Source of the DNA: Actinomycetota bacterium
GTDB taxonomy: Bacteria; Actinomycetota; Acidimicrobiia; Acidimicrobiales; Microtrichaceae
Length of the DNA stretch: 8,523 bases
Direction of reading: 5' to 3'
Assembly: GCA_018268735.1 (NCBI GenBank)
Contig: JAFDWA010000053.1
Span: 1-8,523 of the forward strand
The position numbers and the translations under genes were made by a program. Of this stretch, positions 1 through 6,472 are shown in pieces (position 1 is the first letter of the stretch; the number at the start of each line of letters is the position of its first letter). The notes under the pieces were generated by a model. The model saw nothing but the letters and a program-made list of their open reading frames with translations. It did not search any database and was not told where the DNA came from.

Positions 1-1
1 G

Positions 2-499
2 TCGTCGTTCGCCGCGGAGATCGACTCGGAGCCGCTGCCTGCCGAGCCGCTCGCCCTCGTCGTCGGTGCCGATCATCCGCTCGCAGGCATCGCCGAGCCG
101 ACGCCTGCGCAGGTGACCGCCCACCCGTTCGTGCTCCCGCCTCCTGCCCCGGTCGGCCGGCGTGTCCTGACGCGGTCCCTCGACCCGGCCAACCGATCGG
201 CCCGCGTGCCGTTCTACGAGGTCGAGTCGACTGCCGCGTGCCTCGAGGTGCTCGCCGATCAACGCAGCGTCACCCTCGTCCCGGTGTCGTTGGCCCGCCA
301 GGAGTGTCCGATGCGTGGCCTCGTGTTCCGGACCGCCGGCGAGCGACAGGCGACCCACGACGGCATCCACGTCCTGCGCGGTCGCACCATCGGCACCTCG
401 GCGCGGATCGCCAGGGACGCCGTGCTCGCGGAAGCGAGCGCGATCGCGGAGGAGGACCGGAGCTGGCAACGGATCGCCGGCACGGGGTGGCAGCGCTGA
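2..499 (+). CDS. LysR-type transcriptional regulator, C-terminal part (5' end outside window)
   Basis: Seen: an open frame enters from the left edge and gives 165 residues before TGA at 497-499. The order of motifs fits the effector-binding domain of LysR-type regulators: EPLPAEPLALVVGADHPLAG near the edge, a segment ending in HPFVLPPP, then FYEVESTAACLEVLADQRSV, a VPVSLAR segment where the family has its LLP turn, GLVFR, and a closing RGRTIGTSARIARDAVL helix. Family knowledge: such proteins are about 300 residues, with an N-terminal winged helix-turn-helix that binds promoter DNA and a periplasmic-binding-protein-like domain that senses a small molecule. Here only the sensor half is visible, so neither target nor ligand can be read. 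An ATG-less in-frame GTG at 113 is internal and should not be taken as the start. The next gene converges on it, so its regulated genes probably lie to the left. Confidence in the family is good but rests on one domain. Confidence 0.8.
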   Translation, partial: SSFAAEIDSEPLPAEPLALVVGADHPLAGIAEPTPAQVTAHPFVLPPPAPVGRRVLTRSLDPANRSARVPFYEVESTAACLEVLADQRSVTLVPVSLARQECPMRGLVFRTAGERQATHDGIHVLRGRTIGTSARIARDAVLAEASAIAEEDRSWQRIAGTGWQR

Positions 500-507
500 G
501 CGGTGTC

Positions 508-567
508 GGTGCAGGCGATGGTGCAGGCGGGGTTGAAAACGACGGTGCAGGCGAGGGTGCAGGCGAC
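508..567. repeat. 12-bp tandem array, five units
   Basis: Units start at 508, 520, 532, 544 and 556 and follow GGTGCAGGCGAN. Four units carry the perfect core GGTGCAGGCG; the third (532-543) has about four mismatches. The array begins 9 bases after the LysR stop codon and runs straight into the hairpin at 571-597. It is a multiple of three and would read V-Q-A repeats in one plus frame, but nothing suggests that this frame is translated. Likely a slippage-derived repeat in the 3' flank; no function can be assigned. Confidence 0.75.
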
Positions 568-570
568 GGT

Positions 571-597
571 GGGGATGGGACGCATCAGCCCATCCCC
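571..597 (+). terminator. Candidate factor-independent terminator of the LysR gene
   Basis: GGGGATGGG (571-579) and CCCATCCCC (589-597) form a perfect 9-bp, G/C-rich stem with a 9-base loop, 72 bases after the LysR stop. There is no T tract after it, which is common for hairpins at gene ends in GC-rich actinobacteria, so termination is inferred from stem strength and position. It could also act on transcripts coming from the opposite side. Confidence 0.45.
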
Positions 598-940
598 GGG
601 TCCCACCGAGGACCGTGCCTCGATGGACGGATCCGACCGGATCGGCGGCGGCCATCCCGGAGGCGCGGAGCCGGACATCGTGCTGCGGAACGTCGGACTG
701 CGATCGACGGAGACGTCGAGTGCACCGGGAACGCGTTGCGGGAGTACGCGGAGCGGGCGCTGAAGGGCTTCGACGCCTTCGGTGAGTCGCTCGGAGGAAC
801 GACCCGCGTCGGGGATGCGCCTCCACGACACCACGGCGCAGTCGCCGGTCGGGTGCCTGGTCCCGATGCCCACGCCCGCACCGGCTGAGGGCGGATGAGG
901 TCGGGCCCGGTCCGCACGAAGCTGCGGTGAGACCCTGTGA
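598..940. other. Intergenic stretch with no convincing gene; weak coding-like segment
   Basis: No open frame here has both a credible start and a recognisable product. In the plus frame ending at TGA 886-888, codons from about 706 to 800 have strong G/C third positions and read IDGDVECTGNALREYAERAL and onward, which looks protein-like, but there is no ATG or GTG with a ribosome binding site before it. An ATG at 623 in the neighbouring frame reads MDGSDRIGGGHPGGAEPDIV and stays open to the TGA ending at 763. The two segments together could be a frameshifted small gene or a decayed remnant. A 6-bp inverted repeat, GATCCG-AC-CGGATC, lies at 630-643. Nothing else stands out. Confidence 0.3.
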
Positions 941-945
941 GGAGG

Positions 946-976
946 ACCTCCGAGGTCGGACATCGACCTCAGAGGT
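946..976 (-). terminator. Twin palindromes / 13-position hairpin at the cydDC 3' end
   Basis: ACCTCCGAGGT (946-956) and ACCTCAGAGGT (966-976) are each self-complementary around one central base and start 20 bp apart. They also pair with each other: ACCTC-C-GAGGTCG against CGACCTC-A-GAGGT, 12 pairs with one mismatch and a 5-base loop (959-963). The second palindrome contains the cydDC stop codon (969-971 on the plus strand). No T tract follows on either strand. The position at the end of a convergent gene favours a terminator or RNA-end stabiliser. Two identical dyads about two helical turns apart would equally suit a pair of protein-binding sites. Confidence 0.4.
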
Positions 977-3900
977 GCCGAGCTCGGGGACCAGTCGGTG
1001 CCGTGAGGGCGCTCAGGTCCACATGGGTCCAGTCGGGCGCGTCGGCGGATCCGTGGCCGAGGAGGATCACGGTCCGTCCCACCAGAGCGTCGAGCAGGTC
1101 GCGCAGCACCCGCTCGGCCGTGGGCGCGTCGAGGTGGGCGGTCGGCTCGTCCAGGACCACCACGGCATGGCCCGCGAGCAGCACCCGTGCGAGCGCGAGC
1201 CGCTGGCGTTGGCCGCCGCTCATGGCGCTGCCGTCGCGCCCCACCGGGGTCGCCAGGCCCTCGGGCAGGGCGACAGCCCATCCGCTGAGCTGCACCGCGT
1301 CGAGCGCGGTCCACAGCTCGTCGTCGTTCGCGTCGGGGGCCGCGAGTCGGAGGTTCTCGCGCAGCGACGTCGACGCGAGCCATGGGGCCTGCTGGCACCA
1401 CGTCACGACCTCGCGGACGTTCTCGCCGCCGGCCGCTGCCGTGTCGAGCCCGCCGAGTCGGTACTCCCCGTGTTCGAGGCCGATGAACCGCACGAGTGCC
1501 GCGGCGAGGGTCGACTTGCCGGTTCCGCTCGGCCCCTCGATGCGGGCGAGCGATCCGGGCTCCAGCCTGAGGTCGAGGCCGCTGAGCACCGGTGAGGGTG
1601 CACCGGGCCAGCGGAGCGTGACGTCGTCGAGCACGAGCGAAGGATTCGTCGGGACGGGTTCGGCACGCGTGGGTTCGGTCACCGGGTCTGGCGCGTCGAG
1701 GACCGCTCGCAGGCGACCCGCGGCGATCTGAACCGATGCTGCCTGCTCTCCGGCGTGGAGGAGGGGAGCGAGGACCTCGATCAGCGCGAACGGCACGAGG
1801 ACTGCAACAGCGAGCAGCGCTGCGTCGATCGTGCCGCCGATGGATCGGTCGACGAGCACGACGGCAGCCGCCAGCACCGGCGCGCTGAGCGCTGCGAGCC
1901 CTTCCACGAGCCCGACGCGTGCGCCGCGACGCCGCTCGCTGCGGCCGACCGCGGTCACCGCATCCGAGATCCGACCGACCCAGTCACCCGCAGCTCCGGT
2001 GGTGGTCAGCTCGTCAGCGTGTTCGACGAGCTCGAGGGTCGTTCCGGCGAGTCGGGAGCGTGCGGCAACCTGCTCGCCGACGGTCCCGGATGTGAGCAGG
2101 TTGGTCGCCGCGGGGAGGACCACGGCGAGCAGGCCGACCGCCACCGCGTACACCAGACCGATGCCCGGGGCGACCATGGCGGACGCGACGACGACGACGA
2201 GACCGACGACCAGCCCGGAGGTCAACGGTCCCATGACCCGCAGCTCCTGGTCAGCGAGCCGGTCGACGTCGTCGACGACACGGGCCATCACGTCCCCTCG
2301 CTCCATTCCCGGCACGCCGGCTGGGGCGATCCGGCCGAGTCGATCGACGACCGTCGCCCGAACCTTGGAGAGCATCCGGAAGGTGGCGTCGTGGGAGACG
2401 ACCCGTTCGGAGTAGCGAAGGACGCCCTTGCCGATCGCGAACGTCCGCACCGCGACGGCCGCGACAGCGAGCTCGGCGAATGGAGTGCGGGTCGACGCGC
2501 GGACGAGCATCCAGGCAGCGGTCCCTGCGAGGCCGATGCTGCAGAGCTCGGTCGCGACGGCGAGGGCCCGACCGGTGGCGAGACGCCACCGCATCCCTGC
2601 GGCCATGTGGCGGAACCACGCGAGGTCGGTGCGGTCGTCTCGCTGCGTACCTGGGGCCCCCGCACGGGATCCTCCGGACGCGGCGTGGGCACTGGGCTGC
2701 GGTGTCCGGACCGACCCGGGCGCCGGGAGCGCTGCATCGTCGCCAATGTGCTCGGTGGCTGGGCCGTCTGGAGCTGGGCCGTCTGGATCTGGGCCGTCGG
2801 CGAGCGCTCGTTCGGCTCGGGTCCGGTCTGTCGGTGCCGACGGCCGGTCGCCGAGGAGCACGACGTGGTCTGCGGCATCGATGAGGAGGGGGTCGTGGGA
2901 GGCGACGACCACGGCGCAGCCGCTCCTCGCCGCCCGCCGTAGCGCTCCGATGACGAGGGTGCTCCGGTGGCTGTCGAGCTGTGAGGTTGGCTCGTCGGCG
3001 AGCAGGAGCCGGATGCTCGGGATGCTCCGGGCACGCAGCACGCCGCGGGCGACCGCCAGGCGTTGGCGTTCGCCACCGGAGAGCTCCGACGGCCTGCGCT
3101 CGGCGAACCCAGCGAGGTCGACCGCTGCGAGCGCGTGGTCGACCGCAACGGCGTCGATCCGGTCGGATCCGGAAGCGACGGCGGCCCGGACGTCGGTCCC
3201 GACCGGGTCGGGGAGCTGTGGGATCCACACGAGTGCGTCGGCCCGTGCCGTCCTCGACAGATCCGTCACGTCGATGCCGGCCAGCTCGACGTGGCCTCGG
3301 TGCAAGGGGACACGGCAGCGGACGGCGTCGAGCAACGTCGACTTGCCGGCTCCGCTGGCACCGACCAGCGCGACGAGCGATCCGGCGTGGACGTCGAGGT
3401 CGACCGGTCCGACCCGTCGACCGCGGTCGGGATCGACCACGGTTGCCCCGGAGATGCGCAGCGTCGGAGTGGTCGGCTCCGATGTCGGCAACACGTCGAC
3501 CGGTCCGTCCGGGGTCGTCGTGGTGGCGAGCAGCTCGCTGAGCTCGTCGGCTGCATCGGTACCGGCCTGCGCGGCGTGGAACGCCGCGCCGACCCGCCGG
3601 ATCGGAAGCGAGCACTCCGGCGCGAGCAGCAGGACGATGAGCGCCGCCTGCAGCGTCACGTCGCCGACGCTGAGGCGGTAGCCGATCGTGACCGCGACGA
3701 GCGCGACCGACAGCATCGCCAGCAGCTCCATCGCCGCTGCCGACAGGAACGCGACGCGCAGGGTCCGCATGACAGCGACCCGGTACTGCTCGGCCACGGC
3801 GCGCACCCGTTGCACCTGCGCCCCGGCCTGACCGAACAGCCGCAACGTCGGCAGGCCGACGAGGACGTCGTGGAAGTGCGCAGCCAGGCGCTGCAACGTG

Positions 3901-4535
3901 GCCCACTGGCGATCAGCCCGATCCTCGGCGAGCCTGCCGATCAGGACCATGAACACCGGGATCAGCGGGATCGCCACGAGCAGGATCACCGCGGAGGTGA
4001 GGTCGGCGACGAGGATCCGTGCGCCTGCGGCGAGCGGGAGGACAGCGGCGATGCACAACGCCGGCACGTACTCCCGTATCCACGGGTCGAGCGCGTCGAT
4101 CCCGTCGGTGACGAGCGTCGTGACCCGGGCCGGGGTCGCCTCGGCGGCACAGCGTTCGTCGACGACGAGCGCGTGGGCGATCACACGGTCGGTGATCGTC
4201 GCCCGAGACGCGGCTGCAGCGCTCGCCGCCGAGAGCTCGGTGACCCAGCGCAGCACGAGGCGTCCCAGCCCGATAGCGAGGAGCACCCCGGCGAGCGGTA
4301 CTGCTGCGTCGAGGTCGCCGTCGATCAGCCGTGGAAGCTCGCGACCGATGATCTCGGCCTGCACGAGCACGACGACCGCAGTTGTGACCGCCAGGCCTGC
4401 GCAGATCGACAGGTGGCGACGGAGCGCGGGCGCGAGACGCAGCAGCGTCGGGTCGATCGGTCCACGACCCGGTCGATGCGCAGCAGGGTCGAGCGGGTCC
4501 TCGCCATCGACGACGGGCCGGACCGGTTCGAGCAC
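969..4535 (-). CDS. cydDC: Fused CydD-CydC ABC transporter (cytochrome bd assembly)
   Basis: 1188 residues with two complete ABC exporter halves in the plasma membrane. Half 1 is CydD-like: membrane helices between about 43 and 305, including PTLRLFGQ (229-236) and an LLLAPE segment as in E. coli CydD; Walker A GASGAGKST (392-400), Q440, signature LSGGE (485-489), Walker B RLLLADEP (509-516), H547. Half 2 is CydC-like: VLRYSERVVSHDATFRML (705-722), the CydC hallmark; Walker A GPSGTGKST (1001-1009), signature MSGGQ (1105-1109), Walker B VVVLDEP (1125-1131), H1161. Both ATPase sites look intact. A Pro/Asp/Ala-rich linker (about 560-635) joins the halves. Known: separate in E. coli, fused in Streptomyces and other actinobacteria; described as a cysteine/glutathione exporter, more recently as a heme transporter, and needed for cytochrome bd. 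The start is GTG at 4535 with no Shine-Dalgarno but a TAGCAT box 6 bases upstream, suggesting a leaderless mRNA. No cydAB lies alongside, which is less usual. Confidence 0.93.
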   Translation of the reverse strand: MLEPVRPVVDGEDPLDPAAHRPGRGPIDPTLLRLAPALRRHLSICAGLAVTTAVVVLVQAEIIGRELPRLIDGDLDAAVPLAGVLLAIGLGRLVLRWVTELSAASAAAASRATITDRVIAHALVVDERCAAEATPARVTTLVTDGIDALDPWIREYVPALCIAAVLPLAAGARILVADLTSAVILLVAIPLIPVFMVLIGRLAEDRADRQWATLQRLAAHFHDVLVGLPTLRLFGQAGAQVQRVRAVAEQYRVAVMRTLRVAFLSAAAMELLAMLSVALVAVTIGYRLSVGDVTLQAALIVLLLAPECSLPIRRVGAAFHAAQAGTDAADELSELLATTTTPDGPVDVLPTSEPTTPTLRISGATVVDPDRGRRVGPVDLDVHAGSLVALVGASGAGKSTLLDAVRCRVPLHRGHVELAGIDVTDLSRTARADALVWIPQLPDPVGTDVRAAVASGSDRIDAVAVDHALAAVDLAGFAERRPSELSGGERQRLAVARGVLRARSIPSIRLLLADEPTSQLDSHRSTLVIGALRRAARSGCAVVVASHDPLLIDAADHVVLLGDRPSAPTDRTRAERALADGPDPDGPAPDGPATEHIGDDAALPAPGSVRTPQPSAHAASGGSRAGAPGTQRDDRTDLAWFRHMAAGMRWRLATGRALAVATELCSIGLAGTAAWMLVRASTRTPFAELAVAAVAVRTFAIGKGVLRYSERVVSHDATFRMLSKVRATVVDRLGRIAPAGVPGMERGDVMARVVDDVDRLADQELRVMGPLTSGLVVGLVVVVASAMVAPGIGLVYAVAVGLLAVVLPAATNLLTSGTVGEQVAARSRLAGTTLELVEHADELTTTGAAGDWVGRISDAVTAVGRSERRRGARVGLVEGLAALSAPVLAAAVVLVDRSIGGTIDAALLAVAVLVPFALIEVLAPLLHAGEQAASVQIAAGRLRAVLDAPDPVTEPTRAEPVPTNPSLVLDDVTLRWPGAPSPVLSGLDLRLEPGSLARIEGPSGTGKSTLAAALVRFIGLEHGEYRLGGLDTAAAGGENVREVVTWCQQAPWLASTSLRENLRLAAPDANDDELWTALDAVQLSGWAVALPEGLATPVGRDGSAMSGGQRQRLALARVLLAGHAVVVLDEPTAHLDAPTAERVLRDLLDALVGRTVILLGHGSADAPDWTHVDLSALTAPTGPRARHL
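2754..2798 (-). repeat. 15-bp in-frame tandem repeat in the CydDC linker
   Basis: Three units starting with GACGGCCCAG on the minus strand (2798-2784, 2783-2769, 2768-2754) encode DGPDP, DGPAP and DGPAT, residues 580-594 of CydDC. The first two units differ at a single base; the third diverges in its last bases. The period is a multiple of three and lies in the low-complexity linker between the two ABC halves, so copy-number change would alter linker length without breaking the frame. Confidence 0.8.
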
Positions 4536-4541
4536 CCGGCG

Positions 4542-4547
4542 ATGCTA
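4542..4547 (-). promoter_or_regulatory. Putative -10 box for leaderless cydDC transcription
   Basis: On the minus strand the sequence reads GTCGTAGCATCGCCGG and then the GTG start. TAGCAT matches the actinobacterial -10 pattern TANNNT. It ends exactly 6 bases before the start codon, the distance expected if transcription begins at the first base of the codon. There is no Shine-Dalgarno before this start, which agrees with a leaderless mRNA. No good -35 element is visible. The same GTCGTAGC string sits at the same distance before the acyl-CoA dehydrogenase gene. Confidence 0.45.
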
Positions 4548-4559
4548 CGACGTGGGGCG

Positions 4560-4609
4560 CTGCTCCCCGAACCCCGCCCCGGGCAGCACAGGGGGTTCGG
4601 GCAGAGCAG
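4560..4609 (-). terminator. Long bulged hairpin between the acyl-CoA dehydrogenase gene and cydDC
   Basis: CTGCTC (4560-4565) plus CCCGAACCCC (4566-4575) pair with GGGGTTCGGG (4592-4601) and GAGCAG (4604-4609). This gives 16 pairs interrupted by a 2-base CA bulge, with a 16-base loop. The right arm is made from a 17-bp repeat unit. In the minus-strand transcript the hairpin follows the acyl-CoA dehydrogenase stop and precedes the cydDC promoter-like box, a natural place for a terminator. No U tract is present, so this is inferred from stem stability and position. Confidence 0.5.
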
Positions 4610-4644
4610 GGCCTCGGGCAGAGCAGGGGTTCGGGCAGAGCAGG
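4576..4644. repeat. 17-bp tandem array, three good units plus one degenerate unit
   Basis: Units at 4594-4610 and 4628-4644 are identical (GGTTCGGGCAGAGCAGG). The unit at 4611-4627 differs only in its first three bases (GCCTCGGGCAGAGCAGG). A degenerate copy, GCCCCGGGCAGCACAGG, lies at 4576-4592, followed by one extra base. The array fills almost the whole gap between the two minus-strand genes and ends 3 bases before the stop codon of the upstream gene. A period of 17 is incompatible with coding. Each good unit can pair with the arm at 4560-4575, so alternative hairpins are possible. Confidence 0.85.
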
Positions 4645-4647
4645 GGG

Positions 4648-6318
4648 TCAGAGCGCTGGGCGGTGACGTTCGACGATCGCGGCGAGGTCCAGGCCTGTCG
4701 GGAGCGTGCCGAACGCCCGATGCCCACCGGCGTCGCGGTCCAGGCGCGAGGCGCAGAATGCATCCGAGACCGCAGCGGGGGAATGGCGCACGAGCAGCGA
4801 TCCCTGCAGCACGAGCGCCATGTCCTCGACGATCCGCCGGGCTCGGGACTCGACGTCGGCCAGGTCGTCGAGCTCCTTTCGGAGCGAGACCGCCGCTGCG
4901 TCGAGCCGGCGATCTGCTCCACCAGCCAGGTCGACCTCGTCCCAGTACGCGTCGACGGAGTCGGGTGAGCGCAGCATGGCGCGCAGCACGTCGAGGCAGA
5001 TGACGTTGCCCGATCCCTCCCAGATGCCGTTGACCGGGCTCTGGCGGAACACCCGGGGCAGATCGGAGTCCTCGACGAACCCGTTGCCGCCGAGGCACTC
5101 CATGGCCTCCGCAGCGTGCGACGGCGCCCGCTTGCAGGTCCAGTACTTGACGATCGGCAGCGCCAGCCGGGCGAAGCGCTGCTCGTCCGGATCGTCCGCA
5201 GCGTCGAAGGTCGCCGCGACCCGGATCGCTGCTGCTGTGGCAGCCTCCGACTCGACTGCGAGGTCGGCCAGCACGTTCGCCATGAGCGGTTGCTCGTCGA
5301 GCACGCGGCCGAAGGCGCGACGGTGCTGCGCATGCCAGGTCGCCTGCGCGACGCCCTGGCGCATCACCCCCGCGGATCCGAGGGTGCAGTCGAGACGGGT
5401 GTGGTTGACCATCTCGATGATCGTTCGGACCCCTCGACCCTCCTCGCCCACCATGAGCGCCCAGGCATCGAGCATCTCGATCTCGCTCGACGCGTTCGAG
5501 CGGTCCCCGAGCTTGTCCTTCAGCCGTTGGATCCGCACCCGGTTGCGGTTGCCGTCGGGTCGCCAACGTGGCATCCAGAAGCAGCTCAGGCCCCCTGGAG
5601 CGTTCGCGAGCACGAGGAATCCGTCGGACATGGGTGCCGAGCAGAACCACTTGTGGCCGGTCAGGAGGTGCTCGGCGCCGGGGCCTCCGCTGCCCACGGG
5701 TCGGGCGGTGGTGGTGTTGGCGCGGACGTCGGAGCCTCCCTGCTTCTCGGTCATCGCCATGCCGGCGGTGATCCCCGCCTTGGCGGGGATCGGATGGTTG
5801 GAGCCGTCGTAGTGCGGGGCGGCCAGGGCGGCGACGAGCGCGTCGGCGACGTCGGGTTGGTGGCGAAGCGCTGCGACAGCGGAGTACGTCATCGAGATCG
5901 GGCAGGTGTGGCCCGCATCCACCTGGTACCAGGTCATCATCCCGGCGGCCCGTGTCACGTGCGGGGCCGGCCGTTGGTCGACCCACGGAGCGGCGTGCAG
6001 CCCGGCGCCCACCGCGGCCGCCATCAGCTCGTGGTAGGCGGGGTGGTAGTCGACCACGTCGAGTCGGTTGCCGTAGCGGTCGTGGGTGCGCAGCACGGGC
6101 GGATTCGCGTTCGCCTGTCGACCGCGCTCCAGCCACTCGGGGTCGCCGGCGCGTCGACCGATCGCGGCGAGATCGGCCACGTTGGCCCCTCCTCCGTGGC
6201 GCTCGACGGCCTCGACGAGCGCGGCGTTCGACGAGTAGGTGTCGCAGCCCTCGAGTGGTGGCGGCTGGTTGGTGACCTCGTGCGTGTCGGACCAGGTCGG
6301 CGTCGATCCTTCAGCCAT
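4648..6318 (-). CDS. aidB: AidB-like acyl-CoA dehydrogenase family flavoprotein
   Basis: 556 residues, close to the roughly 540 of E. coli AidB, which it matches in motif order over its whole length: TNQPPPLEG near residue 16 (the N-terminal AidB signature), NPPVLRTHDRYGNRLD, YHPAYHELM, GHTCPISMTYSA, the FAD/substrate motif MTEKQGGSDVRANTT (189-203), TGHKWFCSAPMSD (220-232), GGLSCFWMPRW, RLKDKLGDRSNASSEIE (265-281), EAMECLGGNGFVEDSDLPR, and VNGIWEGSGNVICLDVLRA, in which E434 sits where acyl-CoA dehydrogenases of this clade carry the catalytic base. Known: AidB is an FAD flavoprotein induced during the adaptive response to alkylation, with weak isovaleryl-CoA dehydrogenase activity and DNA binding. 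No ada, alkA or alkB gene is nearby, so an acyl-CoA oxidation role beside the divergent oxygenase cluster is equally possible. Start ATG at 6318 lacks a Shine-Dalgarno but has TAGCCT 6 bases upstream. Family assignment is strong; the physiological role is open. Confidence 0.9.
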   Translation of the reverse strand: MAEGSTPTWSDTHEVTNQPPPLEGCDTYSSNAALVEAVERHGGGANVADLAAIGRRAGDPEWLERGRQANANPPVLRTHDRYGNRLDVVDYHPAYHELMAAAVGAGLHAAPWVDQRPAPHVTRAAGMMTWYQVDAGHTCPISMTYSAVAALRHQPDVADALVAALAAPHYDGSNHPIPAKAGITAGMAMTEKQGGSDVRANTTTARPVGSGGPGAEHLLTGHKWFCSAPMSDGFLVLANAPGGLSCFWMPRWRPDGNRNRVRIQRLKDKLGDRSNASSEIEMLDAWALMVGEEGRGVRTIIEMVNHTRLDCTLGSAGVMRQGVAQATWHAQHRRAFGRVLDEQPLMANVLADLAVESEAATAAAIRVAATFDAADDPDEQRFARLALPIVKYWTCKRAPSHAAEAMECLGGNGFVEDSDLPRVFRQSPVNGIWEGSGNVICLDVLRAMLRSPDSVDAYWDEVDLAGGADRRLDAAAVSLRKELDDLADVESRARRIVEDMALVLQGSLLVRHSPAAVSDAFCASRLDRDAGGHRAFGTLPTGLDLAAIVERHRPAL

Positions 6319-6324
6319 GCTCGG

Positions 6325-6330
6325 AGGCTA
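6325..6330 (-). promoter_or_regulatory. Putative -10 box for leaderless aidB-like transcription
   Basis: The minus strand reads GTCGTAGCCTCCGAGC and then ATG at 6318. TAGCCT fits TANNNT and ends 6 bases before the start codon, so transcription would begin at the A of ATG. The bases before the ATG have no Shine-Dalgarno; the nearest purine run, GGAGG, lies on the opposite strand. No -35 match is evident. Confidence 0.45.
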
Positions 6331-6340
6331 CGACCGCACC

Positions 6341-6385
6341 GGCGACGGTGGCGGCGAACCCGGCAGCGAGGGTGGCGACGGTGGC
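6341..6385. repeat. Perfect 12-bp direct repeat in the divergent intergenic region
   Basis: GGCGACGGTGGC occurs at 6341-6352 and again at 6374-6385, starting 33 bp apart (close to three helical turns). Both copies lie just upstream of the aidB-like gene and in front of the diiron gene. They could be binding sites for a shared regulator or merely GC-rich simple sequence; the motif has low complexity. Confidence 0.4.
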
Positions 6386-6431
6386 TGATGGCACATGTGG
6401 CAACCTGGGTGCGCCGCCGTCGCCCACGTCC

Positions 6432-6464
6432 TGCGTCGGTGCGTGCGGTTCGACGCACAGGGGG
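6432..6464 (+). promoter_or_regulatory. Inverted repeat and Shine-Dalgarno before the diiron gene
   Basis: TGCGTCG (6432-6438) and CGACGCA (6451-6457) form a 7-bp inverted repeat with a 12-base loop; an alternative pairing GTGCGT/ACGCAC (6439-6444 with 6453-6458) is also possible. Immediately after it, AGGGGG (6459-6464) is a good Shine-Dalgarno 8 bases before ATG 6473 and fixes that start. A hairpin next to the ribosome binding site could influence translation, but this is speculative. No clear plus-strand promoter hexamers were found in 6319-6472. Confidence 0.4.
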
Positions 6465-6472
6465 TGCACACG

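Noticed and set aside
508..644. Short-period arrays as CRISPR
   Set aside because: The array at 508-567 has adjoining 12-bp units with no spacers, and the one at 4576-4644 behaves likewise with 17-bp units; no cas genes are present.
259..1401. A minus-strand open frame of 380 codons crossing LysR, the gap and the cydDC 3' end
   Set aside because: It overlaps two real genes. Its CTIACT-like repeats are only the reverse reading of the 12-bp array.
3063..5003. A plus-strand open frame of 646 codons
   Set aside because: It is antisense to cydDC and crosses the 17-bp array; the composition is D/R/G-rich with no domain.
6392..6399. CACATGTG palindrome in the divergent region
   Set aside because: It is a single 8-bp dyad with no flanking symmetry or second copy; it could easily arise by chance.
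6395..6472. An upstream ATG extension of the diiron protein by 26 residues
   Set aside because: The extension is not conserved-looking, has no ribosome binding site, and covers the inverted repeat. ATG 6473 has AGGGGG at the right spacing.
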